Positions 1 to 8,390 are shown, counted from the first letter of the stretch. The stretch: 64,000 nucleotides of DNA from Pirellulaceae bacterium (GCA_020852965.1 JADYZV010000197.1:1-64000), one strand, 5' to 3'. Translations and numbers: made by a program. Notes: generated by a model not told the origin, from the sequence alone.

Positions 1-217
1 GTTCTTAGTTCTTAGTTCTTAGTTCTTAGTTCTTAGTTCTTAGTTCTTAGTTCTTAGTTCTTAGTTCTTAGTTCTTAGTTCTTAGTTCTTAGTTCTTAGT
101 TCTTAGTTCTTGGTGCTTGGTTCTTGGTTCTTGGTTCTTGGTTCTTGGTGCTTGGTTCTTGGTTCTTGGTTCTTGGTTCTTGGTGCTTGGTGCTTGGTGC
201 TTGGTGCTTGGTGCTTG
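1..217. repeat. Heptanucleotide tandem array, 31 units
   Basis: The array is a perfect 7-base period: fifteen GTTCTTA units (1-105) followed by sixteen GTTCTTG or GTGCTTG units (106-217). It may continue to the left of the window. The change of the seventh base from A to G at 106 and the clustering of GTGCTTG at the right end suggest stepwise slippage from several founder units. The array lies downstream of rsmG. The open frames that cross it are only translated repeat. Confidence 0.95.
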
Positions 218-437
218 GTTCGCCCCCTGGCCGGCTTGCCCGGCAGGAGCGTGAGTTTTGCAATCAGCAATAGCGAACCCCAAGGCTCGCTCCCCCTCGC
301 CGGCTTGCTCGGCAGGAAGCAAAGTCCAATCATGGGAAGCTTTTTTACCCCGAATAAGCAGTCGACGGGATCAGATGCTCACTCCGTAGGGAGTGAGTGT
401 GCACAGCTTGGCGAACTCGGCAAGGGGAGAATGCTAT
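218..437. other. Intergenic stretch with two copies of a short palindromic repeat
   Basis: No gene is visible here. Two similar elements of the form GCCGGCTTGCCCGGCAGG lie at 230-247 and 299-316, able to form a GCCGG/CCGGC hairpin. A diverged third copy is at 19619-19636, again followed by a similar AGTTTT-containing flank. These look like dispersed intergenic repeats. The second copy could also help end rsmG transcription, but it has no T-run. Confidence 0.5.
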
Positions 438-1172
438 TTATGAATGCTTCCGGCGATTCATTTGCAAAATAACTGATTCCGATTCGGTGCCGGGCATGGT
501 GTACGAGGCGATGCGGCGCAGTTCGATCTCGGTCATCAACCCTCGATGACGGGCTTCCCCCCGTTCATCGACCCACCGAGGCCCCTTAATAGCCAGCAGC
601 CGATCAAAGCCCATCCAGTACTCGTCCAACCAGCCCAGCAACTGCGAAATATTGCCCACCGCCCGCGTTACCAGGCTATTAAATCGCAGGTCTTCGAGCA
701 CATCTTGGACTCGCGTGGCGTGTACGGCTACGGGCAGCTCAAGCCGCTTGACAATATCTTTCACTACCTTGGTTTTCTTGGCCACGCTGTCGCACAGACT
801 GACGGTCAAATCGGGGCGGAGTATCGCTAGCGGAATACCAGGCACCCCCCCACCGGTCCCAACGTCGAGCACCTCTTCGTCTTCACTCAATTGTTCGGCC
901 AACTTGACGGAGTCTAGCAGGTCGCGGCGGGCGAACAGATCGTAATTGGTATGCCGAGTCAAATTGATCTTGGTATTCCACTCCCAGAGGGCCGTGCAGT
1001 AGTCCTCGAGCTTGCCCAACACATCGCCGGGCAGGTCGATACCGACACGCTCGGCTGCCTCCTGCAAGCAGCCGCTCGGGCTGGCCTCGTTGGCCTCCAT
1101 ATCTGCCGAACCGGGATCTACGGTATCGGTAGCCAAATTCACGTCGTCCATCGCTGTCCTCACGTTGCTCAT
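438..1172 (-). CDS. rsmG: 16S rRNA (guanine-527-N7)-methyltransferase RsmG
   Basis: This enzyme transfers a methyl group from S-adenosylmethionine to N7 of G527 in 16S rRNA of the small ribosomal subunit, in the cytoplasm. The 244-residue product has the RsmG/GidB SAM-binding loop VLDVGTGGGVPGIPLAI at residues 101-117, the upstream WNTKINLT segment (65-72) and the downstream VTRAV motif (168-172). The family is usually 200-220 residues, so the first 25-30 residues, which are acidic and low in complexity, are an extension; Met25 (codon at 1100) is an alternative start. The start ATG overlaps the stop codon of the upstream HAD gene by ATGA, implying translational coupling. Identification is secure. 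Confidence 0.95.
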   Translation of the reverse strand: MSNVRTAMDDVNLATDTVDPGSADMEANEASPSGCLQEAAERVGIDLPGDVLGKLEDYCTALWEWNTKINLTRHTNYDLFARRDLLDSVKLAEQLSEDEEVLDVGTGGGVPGIPLAILRPDLTVSLCDSVAKKTKVVKDIVKRLELPVAVHATRVQDVLEDLRFNSLVTRAVGNISQLLGWLDEYWMGFDRLLAIKGPRWVDERGEARHRGLMTEIELRRIASYTMPGTESESVILQMNRRKHS

Positions 1173-1954
1173 CTGCTCAACTCCGTTTGCGTAAAAATCC
1201 AGTTCAACAAATCAGTTGTGTCACTCAAATCGTCGACCGCTCGGCAGGCACCTGCAGCCAGCAGTTCGTCTCCGGCGAATCCACCGGTGCAGACCGCCAA
1301 GCAGCGCGCCCGCATCGCTCGCGCTAGGGCGACGTCCAGCGGCGTGTCACCGATTACTATAATGCACTCAGGTGGCACTTCTTGTCCACTGCGATTATTG
1401 ACCGCTGCAATGGTTGGCGCACTTAAATCGGGTCGCTGCGCTCCCAGATCTCCGAAGATGCCAAAATCGAACGCGTCCCACAAACCGAAATGCTCGAGTT
1501 TCATTTGAGCTGAGATTGGAAGATTTCCCGTCAGTAAGCCCACATGACACCCCTTAATTTTCCGCAACTCCGCCAAGATGCCTTGAACTCCCGGAAGGAC
1601 TCGACCGCCGCGCCGCCGTAATTCTTGCGGCAGCCGGGCAAAATAGGCGTTGCTGAGTCGCTCAAAATTTTCTGCTGTGTCGTCCAAGCCATTGAGCGAT
1701 AGCAATCGAGAGAAAACCCCCAAATCGGTTTGACCATGCAGCGGGACCGATCGCGGATTGGCTATGGCGAATTCGTCGACCAACGCCAGCGACAGCGCCG
1801 CGCCACCCGCTCCTTGCGAATCGATGAGCGTGCCGTCGATATCGAATAAAACGTAGCGCGGTGGTCCCAACCGAGAATCCACGGCGGGGACCGCCGTGCT
1901 ACGTGGTTGTTCCGCAGTTTCCACGGCGGGGACCGCCGTGCTACTTCTGCTCAT
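1169..1954 (-). CDS. HAD-superfamily hydrolase, phosphoglycolate phosphatase-like
   Basis: This is a predicted cytoplasmic phosphatase of 261 residues. It has motif I LFDIDGTLID (nucleophile Asp38, acid/base Asp40), motif II LLTGN and motif IV VIGDTPLDV. The substrate cannot be read from sequence; phosphoglycolate or another small phosphomonoester is a family-based guess. The usual motif III lysine is not obvious (AQRPDL). The start at 1954 directly follows the DUF1080 stop codon and has a strong GGAGGAAT ribosome site, so it is probably real although the first 25 residues are two translated copies of a palindromic repeat (STAVPAV twice). A GTG at 1882 would remove them and begin just before the catalytic domain. 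The gene sits between the DUF1080 gene and rsmG in one transcription unit. Confidence 0.88.
   Translation of the reverse strand: MSRSSTAVPAVETAEQPRSTAVPAVDSRLGPPRYVLFDIDGTLIDSQGAGGAALSLALVDEFAIANPRSVPLHGQTDLGVFSRLLSLNGLDDTAENFERLSNAYFARLPQELRRRGGRVLPGVQGILAELRKIKGCHVGLLTGNLPISAQMKLEHFGLWDAFDFGIFGDLGAQRPDLSAPTIAAVNNRSGQEVPPECIIVIGDTPLDVALARAMRARCLAVCTGGFAGDELLAAGACRAVDDLSDTTDLLNWIFTQTELSR
1878..1944. repeat. Two direct copies of a CACGGCGG/CCGCCGTG palindromic element inside a gene
   Basis: The 25-base sequences at 1878-1902 and 1920-1944 are identical. Each contains the near-perfect hairpin CACGGCGG-GGA-CCGCCGTG. They lie in the 5' end of the HAD gene and are translated in frame as STAVPAV twice. 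A related copy (one base longer in the loop) lies at 35785-35804 in the signal-peptide region of a giant gene. Confidence 0.9.
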
Positions 1955-3007
1955 CTATTCCTCCAAAACCAGCAATTCGACTTTGCGAAAGTCGATAGGA
2001 TGGCTCTCGCTTTGCAACGAAATGGTCCCTGCCGAAATCAACAGTCCACCCTGCTTTTCAGCCAACATCTTGGCGTGCGCGTCGCGCTCGTCGTACTGCG
2101 ACTGCGAGTATTCGAGGACAATTTGCCCGTCGATGATATGCTTGATAACCCCCGCGCCATGCACCTCGACTTCGACTCTCACCCACTGCTCGCCCGCATA
2201 GGTCTTCGAGCTCGAACTGGTGCAGTGAGGCAGAAATAGCTTGCCGTCCTTCACCACATTGGTTCCGGGCGTGCATAAATTGACCGTCGTGCGTGGGTCG
2301 CGTCCGTTGCCTCCTAGCAGTTGGCATTCGATCGAGACGGGAAAGTCCTGATCGACAGACATCAGTTTGGGGTCTTCACCATGCAACATCATGCCACTAT
2401 TGCGAATAGCCCAGCCGGGACCACCAGCACACTGCTCGCCGACAAAACGGTACTCGACGCGCAGCCGATAGTGCGAAAACGGCTTTTCAAAAAATAAGTG
2501 ACCGAAACGCTCATCGAACTTCGGGTACTGCTCGGGCTCATAGCGCACCTTGAGCAATCCCTCCTCGACGCGAAAAGTATTGCCGTAATTTTCGCCGAGT
2601 TCATGATAGCGAATCTTGGGGATCCAGCCGCTCAGATCTTGGCCGTTAAAAAGCTGAATCCAGTCGGCAGCCTGCGGCTCGGTCTTAATGTGGCCCGACG
2701 CTCCGTCGTCGGATTCCGTCTTAATGTGGCCCGACGCTCCGTCGTCGGATTCCGTCAAGGCCGCAGATTTTTCGGCTGCCTGCGGCTCGGTCGCTTCCTG
2801 CGCGGCTGCGCGAGCTGTCGGGAGCATGAAAAATAGTAGCAACATTGCGGTGAAACACGTTGCGACATTGCTCCCAGCCGGAGGGATTTTGGCGTTTTGA
2901 TGAAATGCGCCGACCGCAGGTGGCTCTCGGACGCATTGCAACCAGCGAAATGGAGTCGCAACAACGGCAACTGCCGTCGGTTGGGAGAGGAAGCAGGCGA
3001 GTGACAT
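1955..3007 (-). CDS. Exported DUF1080 (3-keto-disaccharide hydrolase-like) protein
   Basis: This is a 350-residue exported protein with a C-terminal DUF1080 domain (about residues 120-350), recognised from LFNGQDLSGW near its start, the FRVEEGLLKV strand, and GLLISAGTISLQSE before the end. DUF1080 is a concanavalin-like jelly-roll fold abundant in planctomycetes; some members hydrolyse 3-keto-glycosides, but the substrate here is unknown. A hydrophobic stretch at residues 55-70 ending ARAAAQ looks like a signal peptide. It is unusually far from the start codon, although that start (3007) has a GAAGG ribosome site. Between signal and domain the protein carries ESDDGASGHIKT twice, which is a translated palindromic repeat. 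The gene begins a unit with the HAD gene and rsmG and is divergent from the DsbD-like gene. Confidence 0.88.
   Translation of the reverse strand: MSLACFLSQPTAVAVVATPFRWLQCVREPPAVGAFHQNAKIPPAGSNVATCFTAMLLLFFMLPTARAAAQEATEPQAAEKSAALTESDDGASGHIKTESDDGASGHIKTEPQAADWIQLFNGQDLSGWIPKIRYHELGENYGNTFRVEEGLLKVRYEPEQYPKFDERFGHLFFEKPFSHYRLRVEYRFVGEQCAGGPGWAIRNSGMMLHGEDPKLMSVDQDFPVSIECQLLGGNGRDPRTTVNLCTPGTNVVKDGKLFLPHCTSSSSKTYAGEQWVRVEVEVHGAGVIKHIIDGQIVLEYSQSQYDERDAHAKMLAEKQGGLLISAGTISLQSESHPIDFRKVELLVLEE
2687..2748. repeat. Two tandem copies of the AATGTGGCCCGACGCTCC palindromic element within the DUF1080 gene
   Basis: Copies at 2687-2712 and 2723-2748 are identical, with a 36-base period, so the insertion keeps the reading frame (12 codons). 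The core CCGACG-CTCCGT-CGTCGG forms a short hairpin. The gene reads it on the opposite strand as DDGASGHI. The same element occurs at 3336-3421, 5734-5776, 5865-5888 and 18005-18030. Confidence 0.9.
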
Positions 3008-3221
3008 TGGGCTACCTTCATGTGAAATAGGTATACTTATGGGGGGAACACCCTGGCTTTGGCCTATTTTTTGGGCATCAGCGGAGGCACGAATGGCTCG
3101 GGCAGCGTTGACCGCTCGATGGCAATTGGCGTAAATATACTAGTTGGCGTAGATTCCCCGATGATTAATATAACCGATAATCAACAACAGCTTGTCAGCT
3201 CGCAAGGATTCCTAAACTAGC

Positions 3222-5735
3222 ATGACTGCTTTCATACCAAGAGCCGCTTGGCTCAACCTGTGTTATTTTTTGACGTTGGTCGTTTGGGCGCCTGGAAGCG
3301 TCTCGGCTCAAGTGGGGAAGGACGAAGAGAATGCTCCGACGGCGGAGCGGCGGGCCACATTAACGAAAGCGGCGGCGGGGGACGAAGAGAATGCTCCGCC
3401 GACGGAGCGTCGGGCCACATTGAAGAAGGATTCGGCGAAGAGTAAGGGTGCGTCGTTGAGCCCCTTTGGCGGACTTGGGCTACCGGCACTGGACGGTGCG
3501 GCAGCAGGCAAGAAGGCAACCTTCTCTGCATTCTACGAATTGGAGACTGAGGGTAAGGTCGGCCGCATCTCGATCACAGCGGATATCGCGCCTGGCTGGC
3601 ACTTGTATTCGACGACTCAGCCCGAGGGTGGCCCGATGGCCACCAAGCTCAAGCTGCTTAGTGAAAGCGTCAATCTAACCGGCCCCTTTATCCCCGACCA
3701 TGCTCCCGACATCGGTTCCGACAAGGCCTGGCCCACATTGCCGATCGAAGAGCATCACGATGTGGTGACTTGGACTGCTCCCTTCGCGGTGTCGCAGGAA
3801 CTCAAACCCGAGCAAGACACTCTGCAAGTATCGCTCGATGGCCAAGTTTGTATGACGGGAGGTTCCTGCGTTCCTGTTTCGGAAAAGTTGACCGCTAGTT
3901 TCAAGGGACATTACGGCGAGACGCCGCGCAGCGATTCCCTGCGCATCACCGGCACTCAGGCGACCTGGACCGCCAGCATCGCACCGGCTCAGGTCAAGCC
4001 GGGCGACTTGGCCGTGATCTCGCTGACCGCCGATACCGACGAAGGCTATCACATCTATCCCTTTGTGGAGGAAGATACCGACTATCGCACCGTGATCGTG
4101 GCAACCTCCAAAGCGGGCTTGCGATTCGGTAAGCCGCAGACCAAAGCCGCTATCGAAGTAGACGATCGGCTCGACACACCAATCACTTTTCACAGTGGCG
4201 ATGTCACTTGGCGCATTCCAATTCGCGTGCCCACGAGTGCCGAAGCGGGCGAGTATCCGCTTGAGCTGCAAGTTGGCTTTATGACCTGCAACGATCGTTC
4301 GTGCAGTGCGCGCAGTGGGCTGTCGGTAGCCGGCAAGTTGACTGTGACATCAGCCCCATCGACTCCGGAAGCCGCAGCCCCCCTAACTTTTGCTCCGATC
4401 GACTACGTGCACGTGGTCGACCGCCCGAGCTTAGTCGACTGGATTGACCAATCGTCATCCGCCACCAGCCTGAGCGACAAAGCAAGTGGCGCGGGGCTCG
4501 ATATTTGGATGGTATTGGCTGCGTTGGCGGGAGGCTTCATCCTCAACTTCATGCCCTGTGTACTGCCGGTGGTCGGGCTCAAACTGATGAGCTTTGTCAC
4601 TCAAGCTGGAAGCAGTCGGTCCAAAGTGATCTCGCTCAATATCTCTTTCGTGCTCGGAATTCTATCCGTGATGCTAGTGCTCGCCCTCGCCAACGTCTTC
4701 GCGAAATTAGCGGGCGAGGCCTTCGGCTGGGGACAGCAGTTCACCCGTCTGGAATTCCAAGTTCCCATGGCCATGCTGATCTTTGCGATGGCGCTAAGTT
4801 TCTTGGGAGTTTGGGAGATCCCCATTCCCGGTTTCGCCACGTCGAACAAGTCGGGTAAGCTGATGGACCAAGAGGGGCTAATGGGTGCCTTTTTCAAGGG
4901 TATCCTGACCACATTGCTAGCCACTCCCTGCTCGGGGCCGTTCCTCGGCACGCTATTCGGCCTTACGCTGACCCTGTCGGTCACGTCGATCATCCTGTTG
5001 TACTTGTTGGTCGGCGTCGGCTTGGGCTTGCCGTATATCGCCCTCTGCTTCTACCCGGGCGTCATCAAATTGCTCCCCAGGCCCGGCGCGTGGATGGATA
5101 CGCTCAAGCAAGTCCTCGCCTTTCCGCTGTTGCTGACCGTGGTGTACTTCGTGACCATGATTGCACCCGACTACCGCATTGCCACGTTGACGCTGCTGAT
5201 CGTAGTGTGGTTCGCTTGTTGGCTCATTGGCCGTGTACCGGCCTATGCAGAAGCCTATCGCATTCGTTCGGTGTGGATCGCAGGCACCGCCTTGACGATC
5301 GTCGGTGCGATCGGTGCGTTTACGTACTTGGGGCCCGTGAAACACCACCTACCGTGGATTCCCTACAATGAAGGGACCCTGGCGACGCACCGCGCAGCCG
5401 GCAAGACGGTGATGATTGAATTCACGGCTCGTTGGTGTGCGACTTGCCAAGTCAACATGTTGCTCGCGATCGATCGTCCCAAAGTCGCTCGTTTGGTCGA
5501 CGAGAACGGAGTCGTTCCATTGCTGGCCGACTTTTCAGATGGTTCCCCAGAAATCCAAAACAAGCTCGTCGAGCTCGACAGCCTATCGATCCCGCTGCTG
5601 GCCATTTACCCTGCCGATCCATCGGCCCCGCCAATCATCTTGCGCGACACCATTACCGAGTCGCAATTGATCGAAGCCCTCAAAGAGGCTGGCCCCAGCC
5701 AACCTCAAAGCAAGCTCACCACCTATACGCACTAA
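3222..5735 (+). CDS. DsbD-type thiol:disulfide interchange protein (CcdA core plus C-terminal thioredoxin)
   Basis: The protein is predicted to carry reducing equivalents from cytoplasmic thioredoxin across the inner membrane to periplasmic targets. It has 837 residues. A signal peptide ends at SVSAQ. Two DsbD-alpha-like beta domains follow (about 90-235, with GWHLYSTTQPEG, and about 245-385, with GYHIYPF). The membrane core (about 425-700) has cysteines in NFMPCVLPV (near 445) and ATPCSGPFLG (near 568), the redox pair of the CcdA/DsbD family. The C-terminal thioredoxin domain has WCATC near 740. Just after the signal peptide there is a 60-base direct duplication coding DEENAPTAERRATL and DEENAPPTERRATL, which is the palindromic repeat element translated. 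An AAGGA ribosome site precedes the ATG, and the stop codon is embedded in another copy of the element. The doubled N-terminal domain sets it apart from E. coli DsbD. Confidence 0.9.
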   Translation: MTAFIPRAAWLNLCYFLTLVVWAPGSVSAQVGKDEENAPTAERRATLTKAAAGDEENAPPTERRATLKKDSAKSKGASLSPFGGLGLPALDGAAAGKKATFSAFYELETEGKVGRISITADIAPGWHLYSTTQPEGGPMATKLKLLSESVNLTGPFIPDHAPDIGSDKAWPTLPIEEHHDVVTWTAPFAVSQELKPEQDTLQVSLDGQVCMTGGSCVPVSEKLTASFKGHYGETPRSDSLRITGTQATWTASIAPAQVKPGDLAVISLTADTDEGYHIYPFVEEDTDYRTVIVATSKAGLRFGKPQTKAAIEVDDRLDTPITFHSGDVTWRIPIRVPTSAEAGEYPLELQVGFMTCNDRSCSARSGLSVAGKLTVTSAPSTPEAAAPLTFAPIDYVHVVDRPSLVDWIDQSSSATSLSDKASGAGLDIWMVLAALAGGFILNFMPCVLPVVGLKLMSFVTQAGSSRSKVISLNISFVLGILSVMLVLALANVFAKLAGEAFGWGQQFTRLEFQVPMAMLIFAMALSFLGVWEIPIPGFATSNKSGKLMDQEGLMGAFFKGILTTLLATPCSGPFLGTLFGLTLTLSVTSIILLYLLVGVGLGLPYIALCFYPGVIKLLPRPGAWMDTLKQVLAFPLLLTVVYFVTMIAPDYRIATLTLLIVVWFACWLIGRVPAYAEAYRIRSVWIAGTALTIVGAIGAFTYLGPVKHHLPWIPYNEGTLATHRAAGKTVMIEFTARWCATCQVNMLLAIDRPKVARLVDENGVVPLLADFSDGSPEIQNKLVELDSLSIPLLAIYPADPSAPPIILRDTITESQLIEALKEAGPSQPQSKLTTYTH
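3336..3421. repeat. Two copies of the GTGGCCCGACGCTCC element within the DsbD-like gene
   Basis: Element copies at 3336-3361 and 3396-3421 are in the inverse orientation relative to 2687-2748. They are embedded in a 60-base tandem duplication starting at 3321 and 3381. They are translated as PTAERRATL, a different reading frame from the GASGHI frame used in the DUF1080 gene. The copies differ at a few bases, so the duplication is not very recent. Confidence 0.88.
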
Positions 5736-6056
5736 TGTGGCCCGACGCCTAAATGTGGCCCGACGCTCCGCGTCGGTTTCCCCTGGCTCTTTTTAGGCCT
5801 TTTATAGGCTCGCGAGCGAGCATCGCGCTGCACTCGATCGCAAGCCTACTCTGCCCTGCCCCTACCGACGCGGAGCGTCGAGCCACATCTTACCGGCATA
5901 TATTGCGCAATCGGAAAAGTTTAACTCATCGGCAGGGGCCAGGTGTGACGATAGTAATGGGTACACGATGCCACAGGCATCGAACGCGGCTGCTGAATTG
6001 GAATCTGCGGCCACCATGGAAGATAGCCAACACTTCGTGAACCCTTAGGAATTTGC
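5734..6056. repeat. Intergenic region with inverted copies of the GTGGCCCGACGCTCC element
   Basis: A partial copy (5734-5748) overlaps the TAA stop of the DsbD-like gene. A full copy at 5752-5776 and an inverted copy at 5865-5888 could pair into a long-armed hairpin of about 24 base pairs with one mismatch. It may act as a transcription end or mRNA stabiliser for the DsbD-like gene, which is inference. From 5889 to 6056 I see no gene; the frames there start inside the repeats. Confidence 0.75.
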
Positions 6057-6311
6057 ATGTCCGCCCAGTCGCTCCGCTTGCACGACCTAAACGATCTGAG
6101 CCACCGCACTGCCTCGATTCCGCCAGAAATGGATTGTTGTTCTAGCAGCCAGGTGAGAGTTTCTGCCGGGGATGTGCTGCCACTATTGGCCGATGCGGCT
6201 TTGACCAATCGAGCCTGGATCGAAGACTTTGCCGATGATACGATGGAGATTCCGCAAGATCTTTACGAAGTGCTACTCGCCTACCGTCGCTTTCGCCAGT
6301 CGGCCGCCTAG
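6057..6311 (+). CDS. Small hypothetical protein, 84 aa
   Basis: I do not recognise this protein. It is hydrophilic, has no signal peptide and is acidic in its centre, with a C-terminal segment (YEVLLAYRRFRQS) that looks helical. A TTAGGA ribosome site lies six bases before the ATG. It stands 60 bases upstream of another unknown gene on the same strand, so the two may be co-transcribed. Support comes from the ribosome site, codon use like its neighbours and the absence of a competing frame. It could still be a chance frame. Confidence 0.55.
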   Translation: MSAQSLRLHDLNDLSHRTASIPPEMDCCSSSQVRVSAGDVLPLLADAALTNRAWIEDFADDTMEIPQDLYEVLLAYRRFRQSAA

Positions 6312-6371
6312 TGCGACTCTCGCAGTTTTCGAGCGTCGCCGTCTATTGTAGAACAATGCGAAGCCCTCACT

Positions 6372-7214
6372 ATGAAGTTCCCCAAGTACTGGACGCGTGC
6401 GGTCAACTCGACTAAAAAGGTCGTTGCGCGCGGCTGGTCTGAGGTAAGCCAGGAAGAGGCGGATCGCAATGCCCAGGCACGACTGCGGCGGATTCTAGCC
6501 GCTTTGAAACCTCCCAGGTCATTCGACCTAAATCTCGAACGATACCAATACGTTATCGATAACGTCATCTGCGAAGAAGTCGTCGACCGTATCGAACAAG
6601 GCGGTCGAGAGCTGGGTGTCGTGTCGCGGAACGCTTACGGGTCGTTGATTCTCAATGCGGCTGAACTGATGTTTGTCGACATCGACTTTCCTAAACCGTA
6701 TCGCGGCGGCTGTTTGTTTCTGGGCTGGTTTCGCCGTCAGCCGGTAGAGCCACCTCCAGAAGAAACTGCTTTGGCTTCCGTTCGCCAGTGGCAATCTGAA
6801 CACCCAGATATTAGCTTACGCGTCTACCGAACCTATGCGGGTCTGCGACTGATGGTCATCAATCGGGCTTTCACAAGTGTCGACCAAGCGGCTGTGGAAG
6901 TGATGCAGCAATTGGGAAGCGATACATTGTATGTACAACTGTGTCGTTCACAGCATTGCTTTCGCTCTCGGCTGAGTCCCAAACCGTGGCGGATTGGGAT
7001 GCAAAAAATTCCTGCCAAGTTTCCATTCGAAACCTCTGCCGAGCAGCAAGCCTTCGAGCAATGGAATGCCCGCTACGTGGCCACCGCAGCCAATTACCGC
7101 GTGTGCCGATTCGTCGAGCTCTTGGGGGACGCCGCCCCCCTCGAACAACATCTCGAATTGATCGAACTTCACGATCGACTATGTAGTGTCCAAAGCGACC
7201 TCGAGCTGGCGTAG
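6372..7214 (+). CDS. Conserved-looking hypothetical protein, 280 aa
   Basis: I do not recognise the family. The protein is cytoplasmic by appearance (no signal peptide or membrane segment). Segments that look constrained are NAYGSLILNAAELMFVDIDF (about 88-107), YRTYAGLRLMVINR (about 153-166) and QHCFRSRLSPKPWRIG (about 193-208). An acidic DID followed by a conserved-looking Arg/Tyr/Gly motif and a basic strand would suit a nucleotide- or phosphate-handling enzyme, but this is speculation. The gene is convergent with ribD, with only a six-base gap and no visible terminator between them. Confidence 0.75.
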   Translation: MKFPKYWTRAVNSTKKVVARGWSEVSQEEADRNAQARLRRILAALKPPRSFDLNLERYQYVIDNVICEEVVDRIEQGGRELGVVSRNAYGSLILNAAELMFVDIDFPKPYRGGCLFLGWFRRQPVEPPPEETALASVRQWQSEHPDISLRVYRTYAGLRLMVINRAFTSVDQAAVEVMQQLGSDTLYVQLCRSQHCFRSRLSPKPWRIGMQKIPAKFPFETSAEQQAFEQWNARYVATAANYRVCRFVELLGDAAPLEQHLELIELHDRLCSVQSDLELA

Positions 7215-7220
7215 TGGTGA

Positions 7221-8390
7221 TCACCGACAAGTGTTAGTCTTCTCCCAATTCAGTCGCATGCGGATATGGCTGTCTTGACCGCTCGGTTCTACTTGCCAGC
7301 TCACAGCAGCGGGGCCATCGTTGAGCGCAGCCAGCCCCAACCCACCGATCGGTGAGGGAGCGGAATGGCCGCCAATGAGCTTGGGTGCGATGAACACATC
7401 GCACTGATCGATCTGTCTCAGTTCAAGCAGACTGCCCAGTAGCTCGCCCCCCCCTTCGACCAATACGTTGGTCGCTTCATAGTGACAGGCCAAGTGCTCC
7501 AGAAGCGAGTCGAGTCGCACCTGGCGATCGACGTGCGGCGATAAGTGTACTTGGCAACCGAGCTCGCGCAATTGCTCCGCCTTGTCTGACGGAGCGTCGG
7601 GGCCGGCAACCAGCAGCACGGGGATCTCTCGCGCAGTGCGGACCAATTGACTATCGAGCGGGAGTCGCAGATGCGAATCGAGCACGACGCGTAGCGCTGT
7701 TCGTGGCGGCGAATGCAGGGTGCGCGCGGTCAATCGTGGATTGTCGACCAAGGCGGTTCGGCTGCCGACCACGATGGCGTCAACTCGACCGCGCAGCTCT
7801 TGCACCCGCGCGCGGCTGGTTTCGCAGGAGATCCATTGGCTTTGCCCCGCATGTGTTGCCAGCTTGCCATCCAGGCTCATGGCCCATTTGGCGATCATCC
7901 AGGGGCGTCCGTGGCTTAATCGCTTGAGATAGGGGGCCAACAATTGCTTGGCAGCCGACTGTTCCACACCGACCTCGACGCTCACTCCGGCGGCGCGAAG
8001 CGCGGCGACCCCCTGTCCGGCGACTTGGGGGAAGGGATCGAGCTGTGCGGTTACGACGCGGGCGATACCCGCTTCGATCAAGGCCGCCGTACAGGGAGGT
8101 GTTTTACCATGATGACAACACGGTTCGAGTGTGACGTAAGCCGTGGCACCCACGAGCCGTGCGGCGTGTCCGCGCTGTCGAGCGTCCTCCAAGGCAGCTC
8201 GCTCGGCATGTGCCTGGCCGAAACGAGCATGATAGCCTTCTCCCAGCAACGCTTCATCGTTGGCCCCAATTCCGGCAGTCCCACCCACCAGCACACAGCC
8301 GACAAGCGGATTGGGTTCGACGTAGCCCTCTCCGCGCGCGGCGAGCGCCAGCGCGCGTTGCATCCACTGGTTTACGAGCCCGGTAGCCAC
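7221..8390 (-). CDS. ribD: Riboflavin biosynthesis deaminase/reductase RibD
   Basis: This bifunctional cytoplasmic enzyme performs two consecutive riboflavin steps: deamination of 2,5-diamino-6-ribosylamino-4-pyrimidinone 5'-phosphate and NADPH-dependent reduction of the ribose chain. The 389-residue product has the zinc deaminase site HAE (His61, Glu63) and PCCHHGKTPPC (Cys91, Cys100). The reductase domain from about residue 150 starts WMIAKWAMSLDGKLAT and includes VVGSRTALVDNPRLTAR. The start is GTG at 8390, overlapping the end of the SEC-C gene; an ATG at 8363 is an alternative that would shorten the usual N-terminus. No other rib genes are nearby and I saw no FMN riboswitch upstream. Confidence 0.94.
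   Translation of the reverse strand: MATGLVNQWMQRALALAARGEGYVEPNPLVGCVLVGGTAGIGANDEALLGEGYHARFGQAHAERAALEDARQRGHAARLVGATAYVTLEPCCHHGKTPPCTAALIEAGIARVVTAQLDPFPQVAGQGVAALRAAGVSVEVGVEQSAAKQLLAPYLKRLSHGRPWMIAKWAMSLDGKLATHAGQSQWISCETSRARVQELRGRVDAIVVGSRTALVDNPRLTARTLHSPPRTALRVVLDSHLRLPLDSQLVRTAREIPVLLVAGPDAPSDKAEQLRELGCQVHLSPHVDRQVRLDSLLEHLACHYEATNVLVEGGGELLGSLLELRQIDQCDVFIAPKLIGGHSAPSPIGGLGLAALNDGPAAVSWQVEPSGQDSHIRMRLNWEKTNTCR

Noticed and set aside
1..217. CRISPR array
   Set aside because: There are no spacers; units are contiguous heptamers and no cas genes are nearby.
110..472. Open frames through the heptamer array, 76-120 residues on both strands
   Set aside because: They only translate the 7-base repeat into a 7-residue period and continue into the palindromic repeats. 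No ribosome site.
438..1172. Replication origin next to rsmG (gidB)
   Set aside because: rsmG is often near oriC, but I saw no DnaA-box cluster, dnaA, parA or mnmG here.
3675..4271. 198-residue minus-strand frame
   Set aside because: Antisense to the second beta domain of the DsbD-like gene; no recognisable domain.
5753..6040. 95-residue frame starting MWPDAP
   Set aside because: The start is translated from the palindromic repeat, and the rest has no coding character.
6372..7214. Archaeo-eukaryotic primase-like enzyme
   Set aside because: A DxD and a basic motif are visible but spacing and other primase motifs could not be confirmed.
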